Shown here one piece after another: positions 12,686 to 21,982 of a stretch of DNA of 44,933 bases. This stretch comes from a virus. Made by a program: the position numbers and the translations under genes. Numbering within the stretch: position 1 is the first letter of the stretch; each line of letters begins with the position of its first letter. The notes beneath the pieces are model-generated. The model ran no database searches, was not told the origin of the DNA, and was given only the letters and a program-made list of their open reading frames with translations. The stretch covers positions 1 through 44,933 of the IMG/VR virus record IMGVR_UViG_3300010391_000059; one strand, 5' to 3'.

Positions 12686-13816
12686 ATGGCAGAGAACGAT
12701 CAGGACGTAGCAGTAGTGGAAGAGGTGGACGCTTCCCAGGGTTCGTCCGACCCGAATCAAGCCACGCCCGCAAAAGAAGCCGACATAGAATCGGGGCAAG
12801 GCCCGAAAAAACCTAGTCAGGAACCGGCTCCTCCTGGCGAATCCGGCAAACCACCCAAAGAAGGTCCAGTACCTTATGCGCGCTTCAAAGAGGCGCAGGA
12901 GGAGCGGACGCAGTTCAAATCCCTCTTAGAGGAATTTGCGAAGCATGGGCTGGAAACGCCGGAGCATGCGGAGGTTTTACGCAGTGAGGTGGATCGTCTG
13001 GGAACTCAGATCGGCAGCTACGAGGATGCTTGCAGTAAGGGGCAGATATTCAACTTGGTAGCGGAGCATTACCCGCAAATCTACCAGGACCATTGCGTGA
13101 GCATCCTGAGTCAGTTGCTCGAAGCCTTCAGCTCGTCGTTCCGCAAAAGAAACGACGACGAGGGCAGAGTGCTCTCGGAAGCGGCGGACACGATGTTGGA
13201 AATGACGCGCCGCAACGCGCAGCAATCTCCCCGCCGAACGGCGCGGGAAGATCCCGAGAGGGAATCCCTGGCTTCGGAAAGGCAGGAGTATTTCGACGAG
13301 AGGATTCAGACGGAAGTGGATAGCCGCCTCGCCGCAAAGATCAACGCACTTCCCATCGTTCAGGAACTGCAATTCAAGGACGATGCCCAACGCCAATTTT
13401 TCACCGACCAGATACTCGAACAGCTTGGCGCAACGCTCGACAACGACGAAGTATTTGCCAGAGAGAACAAGAGACTCCAAGATCCCAAGCGCGGCTTTGG
13501 ACGCGACCAGCAAAAAGACGTAGCGGAGCTTCATGTCCGTTACGGAACGATGGCTGGCCGGCTGGAGCGCGCGGTGGCCCACACGATCACCCTTCTGAAC
13601 CTTGCCCGCAAATCACCCCACGCGGCCGGGAAAGGCCCGAATGGGCAGGGAACGGAAAGGCGCGAAGTGGGCGCGGAAGGCGCGGCGGCAACAGGCGGCA
13701 GCGTCCCGATAGACGCGAAGCAGCGCATCCGCGAAGAGTTGATGCAGGGAGGCTTGCGAGGGTCTGCGCTGATGAAGGAGTTCATGGCTCGGGTTCGAAA
13801 GATGGCGACGGGATGA
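12686..13816 (+). CDS. Putative scaffolding protein (376 aa)
   Basis: Acidic, Pro/Glu-rich N-terminus (VVEEVDASQGSSDPNQ), long charged helical middle and a basic C-terminus ending MKEFMARVRKMATG. Placed directly before the capsid gene, it has the composition of a scaffolding protein that shapes the procapsid and then leaves. It has a strong ribosome site (AAAGGAG). No sequence motif proves the call. Confidence 0.7.
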   Translation: MAENDQDVAVVEEVDASQGSSDPNQATPAKEADIESGQGPKKPSQEPAPPGESGKPPKEGPVPYARFKEAQEERTQFKSLLEEFAKHGLETPEHAEVLRSEVDRLGTQIGSYEDACSKGQIFNLVAEHYPQIYQDHCVSILSQLLEAFSSSFRKRNDDEGRVLSEAADTMLEMTRRNAQQSPRRTAREDPERESLASERQEYFDERIQTEVDSRLAAKINALPIVQELQFKDDAQRQFFTDQILEQLGATLDNDEVFARENKRLQDPKRGFGRDQQKDVAELHVRYGTMAGRLERAVAHTITLLNLARKSPHAAGKGPNGQGTERREVGAEGAAATGGSVPIDAKQRIREELMQGGLRGSALMKEFMARVRKMATG

Positions 13817-13835
13817 AGCTCAAAAGGAGAGCCAG

Positions 13836-15119
13836 ATGGCACTATCAGACATTTCCGATCTGTTGAAGGAGCAGTACAGCGCCGACTTGCCCGGAGTATT
13901 CACGATGGGCCACGCCGTGGTTGACAGATTCCTTCAAGCAGAGAAAATCCCAGCCAACACGCGCGCAGTCGTATTCGGACTGAAAGTAGCCCCCGGCGGC
14001 GACTTCAAGGGCATCAGTTTCGACGACGGCGCATACCCCAAAGGCAACCAGATGACGGCCAAGAAAGGAACCGTTTCTTCGATTGGCCTCACCATCGGTT
14101 ACAACGTCACGCAACTCACCCAGTTTGCCGCCAAGAACACGAAGCTGGCAATTCGGCCGGTTTTTGAAGACCAAGTGGCAGAGTCCCTGGGGAACTTCAA
14201 GCTCTGGCTGGAATGCTTGGTGAATGCGGCCTCGAACGACGGCGTTCTGGACAGCCTGCTGAGCCTGTCAGCCGGATCAACCTACAACCTCAACCCCGCA
14301 GGAACCTCCGGACAGCCCTATGGCGGCTACCTGCTGATTCCTGGCGGGAAGTACGACATCTACGACGCCGCAACGCTGCTCCTGAAGCGCGCGAACGGTC
14401 CGTATCAGATTAACGCGGACGGCGGGCTGGACAACCGGCCTGGGGATGTAACCCCGCAAGTAACTTTGGGAGCAGCCATCACGGGCTACGTGGCGGATGA
14501 CCGCGTAGTCGCCCAAGGCCTCGTGAACGCTTCGATCAACTCTCTTTCGACCCACCTCTCCAGTTCCACCTCGGGCAGTTGGCAGGGAATCCTGCGCACC
14601 AAGCCCTACGCCAGGGCACAGTCGGTGGACGCTGCCGGCGCCACGCTCGACGCTCCGCTAATGCGCACGCTCCTGCACGCGATCCGCAAGTTCTCCGGGG
14701 AAGCGGACGATTCGACTGGCAGCTTGGTCCCGTACATGTCCTACGAGCAGTACCGGAATTACCAAAACGCGGCGCAGGACATTGCTCAGATCATCATCGG
14801 AGGCGTTGGCCCCACGGCGGTCAACAAGAAATTCGACCTGATGATGGGCAAGGGGCAAATCGAGGGCCGGGAAATCCTCATCGGAAACCACTGCGATCCA
14901 ACGAAGGCGTTCTTCATTGATTTCAGCAAATTCCGGTGGGTGGTGACCAGGGAGATCGGGTTCGAGAAAAACGTCGGCGGAGAAATCTTCTTCCGGCCGG
15001 CCGACCCGACGCTGGGCACGCACTTGGCCTCGACGAGCTGGTACATCAACTACATGTGCAATCTCGCGGCGATTGACGTCACACGGCAGGGCGTGATCGA
15101 GACGCTGGCGCTGCCGTAA
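13836..15119 (+). CDS. Major capsid protein (427 aa)
   Basis: Length, position after the scaffold, and an alternating alpha/beta pattern with long hydrophobic stretches (AVVFGLKVAPGGDFKGISF, AQIIIGGVGPTAVNKKFDLMMG, TSWYINYMCNLAAIDVTRQG) fit an HK97-fold capsid of a short-tailed phage (P22 coat or N4-like class). It begins MALSDISDLLKEQYSADLPG after AAAAGGAG. No proteolytic delta domain is visible, in keeping with use of a separate scaffold. Confidence 0.82.
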   Translation: MALSDISDLLKEQYSADLPGVFTMGHAVVDRFLQAEKIPANTRAVVFGLKVAPGGDFKGISFDDGAYPKGNQMTAKKGTVSSIGLTIGYNVTQLTQFAAKNTKLAIRPVFEDQVAESLGNFKLWLECLVNAASNDGVLDSLLSLSAGSTYNLNPAGTSGQPYGGYLLIPGGKYDIYDAATLLLKRANGPYQINADGGLDNRPGDVTPQVTLGAAITGYVADDRVVAQGLVNASINSLSTHLSSSTSGSWQGILRTKPYARAQSVDAAGATLDAPLMRTLLHAIRKFSGEADDSTGSLVPYMSYEQYRNYQNAAQDIAQIIIGGVGPTAVNKKFDLMMGKGQIEGREILIGNHCDPTKAFFIDFSKFRWVVTREIGFEKNVGGEIFFRPADPTLGTHLASTSWYINYMCNLAAIDVTRQGVIETLALP

Positions 15120-15125
15120 AGACGC

Positions 15126-15782
15126 ATGTACCTGCTTCGCTATGAGGGTGGCTGGCATGAAGTTAGCGCCCGCCACCCTGAATCTTTCACTGTACTGGCT
15201 CCGCCGGGGCTGCAACGCATCTGCCGCATCTTCGGCGGGGCCAGGAATCACTATGGCGATCCGCTGTTTCGCCTCGTGCTCGTGAGTTCCCGGTACACGA
15301 TCTCAGGGGGCAGAATTGTGGTTGTCCGCAACAGCAACGGGAACATTACTGAAACCGCCGCCAAAGAAGTTTTTCTGCCCCGCTATCACGTTCCGCCGCC
15401 TTACTTCGGCACTTACGCGCTGGAAATGTGGCATCCTGTCGAATGGTGGTTCAGGAACGGCTACGCAGGCAATTCCGCGATGGATTACGACGGCGCCGGC
15501 AACGGACTTCATCAACTGGAACCGATCTGGGACGATGGCGGCTTTGAAGCGATTTGGAATGGCCCGGGAACGCCTTTCGTCTTCACCAGAGATGTTTCTA
15601 CGGACTTGGTGCGCTGGGGAATCTACATTGCGCAGCTTTTCCTCAGCTTGAAAGCGGACGAACTGGCCCTGGCAAAGCTCGAGCAGCACATCCAGCAGGA
15701 AGCGGACGACCGCAAAGCAACGCGGGAAGCAGTGCGAGCCAGAAGGGGCACGCTGCCGGGGCCGATGGTCGCCGTGGCTTAA
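15126..15782 (+). CDS. Hypothetical structural protein (218 aa)
   Basis: Aromatic, beta-rich N-terminal half (FTVLAPPGLQRICRIFGG, RLVLVSSRYTISGGRIVVVRN), then a helical C-terminal tail (LAKLEQHIQQEADDRKATREAV). It starts 6 bp after the capsid stop without an obvious ribosome site, so it is probably translationally coupled. A minor head or head-completion protein is likely from position only. Confidence 0.65.
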   Translation: MYLLRYEGGWHEVSARHPESFTVLAPPGLQRICRIFGGARNHYGDPLFRLVLVSSRYTISGGRIVVVRNSNGNITETAAKEVFLPRYHVPPPYFGTYALEMWHPVEWWFRNGYAGNSAMDYDGAGNGLHQLEPIWDDGGFEAIWNGPGTPFVFTRDVSTDLVRWGIYIAQLFLSLKADELALAKLEQHIQQEADDRKATREAVRARRGTLPGPMVAVA

Positions 15783-15804
15783 TTTGTGAACCGAAGGGAG
15801 AACA

Positions 15805-16581
15805 ATGGCTACAGGAAGGGTTCTTTGCGTGGGTTCGGGTAATACACTGACGAACGGCCCGACCCGCTACAACAACGAAAACGGAAGGATTTACCACTAT
15901 GCCCCGCCAGGAGTGATCCATCACTACCGCGCGGAGGAGCAGGTGGTATTGCTCGAAAGCAGCAATTGCGCGGCGGACAGCCCGCTGGCGCAGAGGTTTA
16001 AGTGGGTGCCGGATTCGCCGGTCCAGGTTGGCTTCGGGCTTGTGATTGTGGACGACTTCCTCATCAACAGGCTCAAGGACAGGGTCCTCCCACTTGATCA
16101 GGCGCTGGACAACGAAATGGAACTCGTGCCGTCTATGGGGCATGAGCGCGCCAACGATTTTGCCCACAACTGGAAGCAATACGGCGCCCTCCTGATTAAG
16201 GGCGCGCTGGCTACGGAAGAGGAAATGGACCGCGCGAAGAACTATCGCCGAACCTACGCGGAGAAGCGCCTGACCGAGGTCATCGACGCGCAAACCAGAC
16301 GGCGGCAAGGTTCCAAAGAAGGCATCAAGGTTGGCTTTGACCTGTCAGATAGGGCGTGGGCTGCGGAGTTCGGCGTGGCGCTGATTGGCACGACCGAGTT
16401 GCTGCCACGTCTGGCGCAGGAAAAGGCGGAAACGAGTGAGGATAATTCTCGCGTGCCCTGTCCGCGCTGCGCAGAACTGATCCGGCCGCAAGCACGCGTC
16501 TGCCACTACTGTGGCGCGAAATTCGCAAAGCCGGTGCTGGAACTCCTAACGGCCCCGGCGGGAATGGAGGCAACGCAGTGA
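15805..16581 (+). CDS. Hypothetical structural protein with C-terminal zinc ribbon (258 aa)
   Basis: Mixed N-terminal domain (GRIYHYAPPGVIHHYRAEEQVVLLES), a helical middle, and a clear C-terminal zinc ribbon CPRCAEL ... CHYCGAKF (about residues 213-236). It has a strong ribosome site (AAGGGAGAACA before the ATG). Its stop overlaps the next start. It could link head proteins to a nucleic acid or partner; function unknown. Confidence 0.68.
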   Translation: MATGRVLCVGSGNTLTNGPTRYNNENGRIYHYAPPGVIHHYRAEEQVVLLESSNCAADSPLAQRFKWVPDSPVQVGFGLVIVDDFLINRLKDRVLPLDQALDNEMELVPSMGHERANDFAHNWKQYGALLIKGALATEEEMDRAKNYRRTYAEKRLTEVIDAQTRRRQGSKEGIKVGFDLSDRAWAAEFGVALIGTTELLPRLAQEKAETSEDNSRVPCPRCAELIRPQARVCHYCGAKFAKPVLELLTAPAGMEATQ

Positions 16582-18011
16582 AGAAACTCCTGTTCTGGCT
16601 CGCGCTGTTCGCCTGCCCGTTCTGGGCGATGGCGCAGCAGTCCACCTGCTTTGACACCACGCTCTCGACTACAGGCCGGACGCAATTGAAACTGCCTGGG
16701 TCGGCAGACGGATACATGGGGAATTTCGGCTCCGTCCGGCTCGCATATCGAACCACCGGCTTGCCTACGGGAGTCAATGTTGACTTTGAAGCCGGGAATT
16801 GGCCTGCGGCAACCGTCACACCTTTTGCGAAGGTTTCCAATTTGACAGACACGACCAGCGCAGAAGGCACGATTGCGGGAGGCTACCGCTTCTACTTTGT
16901 GAATGTGGATATCCTCTCGGGGGGGACTTCGCCGAAGATCATTGTAACAACCTGTCCCCACAGTTCCGCGTTCTCGATAGCCAGCTTTGCAACCGCTCCG
17001 ACCATTTCAACCTTCACCGCCGGTTCCATTATTTTCGCAGGAACCGGCGGCTTGCTCTCCCAGGACAATACGAATTTGTTTTGGGATAACACCTTGAAAA
17101 CCTTGTTCAGTGGGCCGCAAACAGGTTATTTCCCATTGGCTGGTGCCGTCTTGAATGGCCGAGCAGTAAATCCTTCGGCGTCAGCCATTGGAGCACAGGG
17201 ATTAGCTGAAGACACGGGTACGCAAACGATCTGGGGGATGTCTGCTGCCGTGGCGTCTCGCAATACTGCTGGAACCAGAGTGGCAGGTTACGGTATAGAG
17301 GCTCATCAAGAATTGAACGGGGTAGGAGGAGCGGTCACAGACCTAGATTCCTTCTTCGCCAGCACTTCTTTTCAGAATGGCACGGCCACAACCTCAAATG
17401 GTCTGCGCATTCAAACCCCGGTAAAAACTGGCGGAACTATTACGACCCGGAACGGCATTTTAGTGGAATCGCAAACTGGCGGGGCAACTAATTATGCCAT
17501 CCAAACGCAGGGGGGCACGGTTGGGTTGAACGGCAACATCTCGTTTCAAATTGCACTGAACAACGTACACCGAGGAATTTGGTGGAATGCGGAGTCGGAT
17601 TGCAGTGTGGGTTGTTTCTACCGAGATTTCACTACCGGGAATATTCTTCTTACTCCTCAGGGGAATTTTGTTATAACTCAGAATAAGATACAATCCCCAG
17701 CATATACTACGGCGACGAACTGCGCAGATAGCGCGGGCGCGGCGGCGTGCGGGGCCGCGGCAGCAGGGGCTGTGGTCATAGACGCAGCCGCGACGACAGT
17801 GGTCGTGAGCACCACGGCGGTAACAGCCAACAGCCGCATCTTCATCCAGGAAGCGCCATATCTGGCGACAGAGTTTTCTATTACTTGCAACACGACGACC
17901 GGAAGGCTTTATACCGTTACGGCCCTGACTGCGGCGACCTCATTCACCATTACCGCGAGCGCGGCTCCGACGACGAATCCAGCGTGTCTGAATTATTGGG
18001 TGGTGAACTAA
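16578..18011 (+). CDS. Exported fibre-like protein with Sec signal peptide (477 aa)
   Basis: MKKLLFWLALFACPFWAMAQQ is a textbook Sec signal peptide with cleavage expected after AMA. The mature part is Ser/Thr/Ala/Gly-rich and beta-like. The last about 110 residues (NCADSAGAAACGAAAAGAV ... PACLNYWVVN) form a small repeat-like domain with paired cysteines that recurs at the ends of fibre-like proteins in environmental phages. The gene lies amid head/tail genes, so a tail fibre or accessory receptor protein is expected, yet a signal peptide is odd for a virion part assembled in the cytoplasm. Confidence 0.7.
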   Translation: MKKLLFWLALFACPFWAMAQQSTCFDTTLSTTGRTQLKLPGSADGYMGNFGSVRLAYRTTGLPTGVNVDFEAGNWPAATVTPFAKVSNLTDTTSAEGTIAGGYRFYFVNVDILSGGTSPKIIVTTCPHSSAFSIASFATAPTISTFTAGSIIFAGTGGLLSQDNTNLFWDNTLKTLFSGPQTGYFPLAGAVLNGRAVNPSASAIGAQGLAEDTGTQTIWGMSAAVASRNTAGTRVAGYGIEAHQELNGVGGAVTDLDSFFASTSFQNGTATTSNGLRIQTPVKTGGTITTRNGILVESQTGGATNYAIQTQGGTVGLNGNISFQIALNNVHRGIWWNAESDCSVGCFYRDFTTGNILLTPQGNFVITQNKIQSPAYTTATNCADSAGAAACGAAAAGAVVIDAAATTVVVSTTAVTANSRIFIQEAPYLATEFSITCNTTTGRLYTVTALTAATSFTITASAAPTTNPACLNYWVVN

Positions 18012-18012
18012 C

Positions 18013-18861
18013 ATGAGAAGATTTTTCATTTTACTTCTTTTCCAGGCTCTCTTGCTTGCCCAGAATGATCCTGCGGGGCAAATGCTTCCGCGTGGCACTT
18101 CCCTTCCTTCAACGTGTGAGAAGGGTTCCTTCTACAACCTATACGTAGCCACAGAAGCCCGGCTTTATATCTGTCAGTCCGATAATGTTTGGCAGATGCG
18201 CCATATCATCAAGAGTGCTACGCCCCCAACTACCTGCGCGGCTAACTTCGACCTTTATTTGGATATGGACGCCACTCCCGCTGGACAGCAATTATTCGTC
18301 TGCAACGCGACTGGCGACGGATGGAACAAGGTGGGAGATGGCGGAGGAGCGGGAGGCGGGATCACGACTCTGAATACGTTGACTGCCGATCCGCAGACCT
18401 TTGCGACAGGCACCAGCGGAACGGACTTCGGGATCTCGTCAGCTACGAGCACTCATACCTTCAACATCCCGTCCTCCTCCTCCGTGAATCGTGGATTGTT
18501 GACTTCGGCTGATTGGACGACGTTCAACGGCAAGGGCTCGAGCGTCAGCGGCACTGCGAACGAGGTTAGCTCTACCGGGGGGGGCGACACCGGTCATTGG
18601 CATCCCGGCGCAGATCAATCTGTCCGGGAAAGAGATCATCGGCGGCGGGACGCCTTTGAAGTTCGAGGGACTTACGGACGACAATATCTACAGCAATATC
18701 GTCATCACCGACCCGACGGTGAGCAGCAAGAACTTCACCATCCCCAGCGCCGACAGCGTAGCCGTCCAACCACTGGCTTGCGGAGGCACGGACAAGGTAT
18801 CCGCAGTGTCTACTTTGGGCGTTGTCACTTGCACGGCCGATCAGGGAGGGGCTGGCGGTGA
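18013..18861 (+). CDS. Tail-fibre-like protein, 5' part broken by a G8 tract (282 aa as read)
   Basis: Signal-peptide-like start (MRRFFILLLFQALLLAQ), a cysteine-containing N-terminal domain (YICQSDNVWQ, LFVCNATGDGW), then fibre repeat sequence GGGITTLNTLTADPQTF and SSVNRGLLTSADWTTFNGK. After the G8 tract at 18577-18584 the frame turns into low-quality Arg/His-rich sequence, while the next frame carries on naturally as VIGIPAQINLSGKEIIGG. With seven Gs the two frames fuse into one protein of 938 residues ending at 20830. The last about 93 residues read in this frame are therefore probably not native. Confidence 0.7.
   Translation: MRRFFILLLFQALLLAQNDPAGQMLPRGTSLPSTCEKGSFYNLYVATEARLYICQSDNVWQMRHIIKSATPPTTCAANFDLYLDMDATPAGQQLFVCNATGDGWNKVGDGGGAGGGITTLNTLTADPQTFATGTSGTDFGISSATSTHTFNIPSSSSVNRGLLTSADWTTFNGKGSSVSGTANEVSSTGGGDTGHWHPGADQSVRERDHRRRDAFEVRGTYGRQYLQQYRHHRPDGEQQELHHPQRRQRSRPTTGLRRHGQGIRSVYFGRCHLHGRSGRGWR
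18577..18584 (+). repeat. G8 homopolymer at the fibre-gene frameshift
   Basis: Eight consecutive G residues sit exactly where the fibre reading frame breaks. Loss of one G (or gain of two) restores an uninterrupted fibre. Such tracts change length by slipped-strand pairing, but they are also common sites of sequencing error. Confidence 0.75.
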
Positions 18862-20830
18862 CTCGATGGAGGTGGAGGACGGCGATAACCTCGGCACGTT
18901 CACGGCCATCGCCACAACCGGGCGCTTCGAGGATTCCGGCGACATCAACTTCGTCAACACCGCGAATGATATTTCCGCCCTGGTAAGAGCGAACGCCGTG
19001 GCGCTCACGGACGACACGACCGGAAACTACGTGGCCACAATTACCGCCGGGGCCGGACTGACTGGCGACGCCACGACGGAAGGCTCCACGCCGACATTAG
19101 CGACAGCGAGCGGGGAAGCGAATTTTCTTGCGAGTGGGGCGCTTACGTGCGGGGCGGCGACTCAGGGCAAAACTCAGGTCCACACCACGCCGCTGCAATA
19201 CTGCGATAACGCCGGGACGCCTGCGCTTCAGTACGCCGCCTACGGGGACTCCTCCGGCAAGGCCAACATCGCCCTGGACCTCCAGGCGGGCTCGGAAGTG
19301 GTAGGCGATGCAGAGGTGGTCAACACTCTCACGCTGGACAACATCACCCAGATCACGACTCGCTCGCACACGAACCTGTCAGACATTGGAACCAACAGCC
19401 ACGCCACGATTGACACCCACATTGGGGCGACGGCGGCACACGGAGCAACTGGCGCGGTGATGGGGACCACCAACGCGCAATCGCCGACCAACAAGACACT
19501 GGACGCAGGAATCGCCACCACGACACATGCGGCGGGGGCGAATTTCCTGCAAGCGGTGCGACATGCCACGGACTGCACAGCGATTACGGACGGCCTCGAT
19601 GGAGAGTTCTGCTACGAGAAGGACTCCAACCGCAACTTCATGTGTGAGCCGACTGCCGGAGGTTGCGATACGGCGGCGGAGTGGATTGATACCACACCTT
19701 CGGGCGGGGGCATTACCACGCTGAACACGCAGACCGGGGCGACGCAGACCTTCTCCAAGGTGGATGATACCAATGTAACGCTGGCTATAACCTCTGCCAC
19801 GAACAACCATGAATTCGCGCTGGGCTGGGCGGGCACGCTGGCGGCGGGGCGACTCAACGCCAATGTCGTTCAGGCTGTCACGAACGATACGAATGTCACC
19901 GGTTCCATCGCTACCCAGAACCTTACGCTGGGCTGGGCGGGGATTCTCGGTTCGGCCAGGGGCGGGACCGGAAATGGCTTCACGCTCTTTAGCGGCCCGG
20001 CGACTACCGAGAAAACCTTTACGCTGCCGAACGCCTCAGCCACGATCTTGACAACGAATGCCCTAGTGACTGGCGCGCAAGGAGGAACCAACAACGGCTT
20101 CTTCGAGGTAACGGGTCCGGCGACTACGCTGAAGAGCTTCACCTACCCGAACGCCAGCGCGACGGTGCTTACCACCAATGCGGCGGTCACTGTGGCCCAG
20201 GGCGGCAGCGGAGCGACCACTCTCACCGGGCTGCTCCAGGGCACCGGCACTTCAGCGTTTACGGCAATCACGGATTCTGCCGTGGTGGGGGCGATCCTGC
20301 GCGTCACCGGGGTAAGCACCTATGCCTGGGGTCCGCTGAACCTAGCCGACATAGACGCCACGACGGGCACTCTGAATACTGCCAGCAGCGTAGGAGATGC
20401 GGCGCTGGCTACCGGAGCTGTGGACGGTGGACTCGGTGGCGAGATTGCCGACGGAACAGTGGACTCGAATGATTTGGCGACGGCGAACAAGACCATCACC
20501 AAGGACATCAATATCTTCGCTCCCGCGACCGGGGACACCAACAAGGTTCAAATCTACTGGCCCGCCGCTGCAACGCTCGGAGAGGTGGAGTGCTCGATTG
20601 ACGCGGGCACTTCGGTGACGATCCAGTTAGACGAGCGGGCCATCGCCACCCCGAACACGGCGGGCGTCAATAGCCTGACTGCATCTTTGGTTTGCGACAC
20701 CGATTCGCAGAGCACTACATCTTTCAGCGATGCGGGGATCGCATCTCAGGTGCCGCATAACTTGCAAATCACAGGTGTCGTCGGAACGGTTGGCGTGGTG
20801 CGAATCCATATCATCGCGGCGGTGAATTGA
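18656..20830 (+). CDS. Tail-fibre-like protein, 3' part (724 aa as read)
   Basis: Continues the broken fibre: KFEGLTDDNIYSNIVITDP, ADSVAVQPLACGGTDKVS, then long Ala/Thr/Gly-rich beta repeats. Two units of about 40 residues (GGTGNGFTLFSGPATTEKTF and GGTNNGFFEVTGPATTLKSF, each followed by PNASATxLTTNA) lie between 19955 and 20200. The segment GGGITTLNTQTGATQTF near 19707 repeats one in the 5' part, so the whole is built of fibre repeats. The TTG start at 18656 is only where the open frame first allows one; natural translation probably comes through from 18013. The C-terminal domain probably binds the receptor. Confidence 0.72.
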   Translation: MKFEGLTDDNIYSNIVITDPTVSSKNFTIPSADSVAVQPLACGGTDKVSAVSTLGVVTCTADQGGAGGDSMEVEDGDNLGTFTAIATTGRFEDSGDINFVNTANDISALVRANAVALTDDTTGNYVATITAGAGLTGDATTEGSTPTLATASGEANFLASGALTCGAATQGKTQVHTTPLQYCDNAGTPALQYAAYGDSSGKANIALDLQAGSEVVGDAEVVNTLTLDNITQITTRSHTNLSDIGTNSHATIDTHIGATAAHGATGAVMGTTNAQSPTNKTLDAGIATTTHAAGANFLQAVRHATDCTAITDGLDGEFCYEKDSNRNFMCEPTAGGCDTAAEWIDTTPSGGGITTLNTQTGATQTFSKVDDTNVTLAITSATNNHEFALGWAGTLAAGRLNANVVQAVTNDTNVTGSIATQNLTLGWAGILGSARGGTGNGFTLFSGPATTEKTFTLPNASATILTTNALVTGAQGGTNNGFFEVTGPATTLKSFTYPNASATVLTTNAAVTVAQGGSGATTLTGLLQGTGTSAFTAITDSAVVGAILRVTGVSTYAWGPLNLADIDATTGTLNTASSVGDAALATGAVDGGLGGEIADGTVDSNDLATANKTITKDINIFAPATGDTNKVQIYWPAAATLGEVECSIDAGTSVTIQLDERAIATPNTAGVNSLTASLVCDTDSQSTTSFSDAGIASQVPHNLQITGVVGTVGVVRIHIIAAVN

Positions 20831-21630
20831 TGCGCAGATTACTTAATCTTCTTTTCGCTCTACTCCTGGCCGCACCTTGCTGGGGGGCTTGGGCCAGCAT
20901 TGGCAGTTTGCTCACAGCACAAAGCAAAGTCTCCGAGGCTACGAAGGTATTCAACTTCTCCGCCACATGCGAAGCGGGCAACGTCTGTGTCTGCGCGGTC
21001 GCCGCCGATAACGATGGCGATGGGGTGGCGAATGACATCAACCTAATCACGGATGCTGTGGGCAATACCTGGGTAGAAGCGGCGGAGAACGAATGGGACC
21101 CAGGAGCGGCCAATGCGGGTGTGAGCGCGAGCACGCAGTACACGGTCCCGACAACGAACATTACCACGGCGACCAACGTAACAATGAATCTGGCGTCGGC
21201 CAGAACCGCCAAGGCCATAACTTGTTGGGAATACACCATTGGAGCGGGAAACGTGGTTTCCGTCGTCTGCAAATTTGAAGGTGGTGGTACAGGTGTCGCC
21301 GGAACTGACAGTTGCGCCGCATCGAGCGGCAATCGGGAGCATTTGGCGGTGATGGGAGTGGGGCTTGAATTTCCAGATGCGACGTGCACGGGCCAGGTCA
21401 GCAGTACGTGTTTTACGATTACCAGTTCCAACACTACAGGTGGTGGCAATGCCAGCAATATGGCAGCAAAAGGGGCATTCCTGATACAAACCAGCGCGAC
21501 GCCACAGGCCGGAATGAGTTACACGGAAAGTAGTTCCGATTTTTCCGTAGCGTTTGCAGCGATGGATGAGGATGCGCCCGCCGCCAGCACGCACCAAGTC
21601 ATCATCAGCCGACTGATGGAGAGCAAATGA
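20830..21630 (+). CDS. Exported Cys-containing fibre-associated protein (266 aa)
   Basis: MRRLLNLLFALLLAAPCWG is a signal peptide with cleavage likely near WGAWA. The mature protein is Thr/Ser/Ala-rich with several cysteines (CEAGNVCVCAVAADNDGDG, CTGQVSSTCF) that would form disulphides outside the cytoplasm. It starts at a TGATG overlap with the fibre gene, so it is made with it. It could be a fibre chaperone, a fibre tip or a surface protein of the lysogen or infected cell; the sequence does not decide. Confidence 0.68.
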   Translation: MRRLLNLLFALLLAAPCWGAWASIGSLLTAQSKVSEATKVFNFSATCEAGNVCVCAVAADNDGDGVANDINLITDAVGNTWVEAAENEWDPGAANAGVSASTQYTVPTTNITTATNVTMNLASARTAKAITCWEYTIGAGNVVSVVCKFEGGGTGVAGTDSCAASSGNREHLAVMGVGLEFPDATCTGQVSSTCFTITSSNTTGGGNASNMAAKGAFLIQTSATPQAGMSYTESSSDFSVAFAAMDEDAPAASTHQVIISRLMESK

Positions 21631-21758
21631 GGCGGCTGCGGAGACTGTTCGGTCCGCTGGGCTGGATCATCCTGGTGGCATTCCTCTGCGCGGCGATGGT
21701 CGGCGGTTACATGCTCTGGCAGGTTTGGAGCGCGTTCAACGGAGTCCGATTCAAATGA
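21627..21758 (+). CDS. Single-span membrane miniprotein (43 aa)
   Basis: MRRLRRLFGPLGW, then a hydrophobic helix (IILVAFLCAAMVGGYMLW) and a short tail VWSAFNGVRFK. Positive N-terminus and one span. It starts at an ATGA overlap and ends at another ATGA overlap with the next gene. A pinholin-like or membrane-anchor role is possible, but it is far from the lysis genes. Confidence 0.62.
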   Translation: MRRLRRLFGPLGWIILVAFLCAAMVGGYMLWQVWSAFNGVRFK

Positions 21759-21982
21759 AGCTCATCACAGCAATCCTGATGGTCATAGTGCTGGCATTTG
21801 TGGTCCTGACGTTATCGCTATTGCCGGCGAAGGGCCAAGTGGAGCCGAAGGGAGTGGAGGCTTGTCAGCGCCCGTTCCTGTCCTGCCGTCGGGAGGGTAC
21901 GCCGATTGACCTGCGCTGCGACACCTGGGAGAAATACGCGAAGTGCCTGGAAAGCGGCGGTTGCCGTGAGGGAACAAAATGA
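21755..21982 (+). CDS. Small membrane/exported Cys-rich protein (75 aa)
   Basis: MKLITAILMVIVLAFVVLTLSLLPAK is a membrane anchor or uncleaved signal. The outside part carries five cysteines (CQRPFLSCRREG, RCDTWEKYAKCLESGGC), which suggests disulphides in the periplasm. Start and stop overlap both neighbours by 4 bp. Its twin arrangement with the preceding one-span gene suggests a membrane pair. Confidence 0.62.
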   Translation: MKLITAILMVIVLAFVVLTLSLLPAKGQVEPKGVEACQRPFLSCRREGTPIDLRCDTWEKYAKCLESGGCREGTK

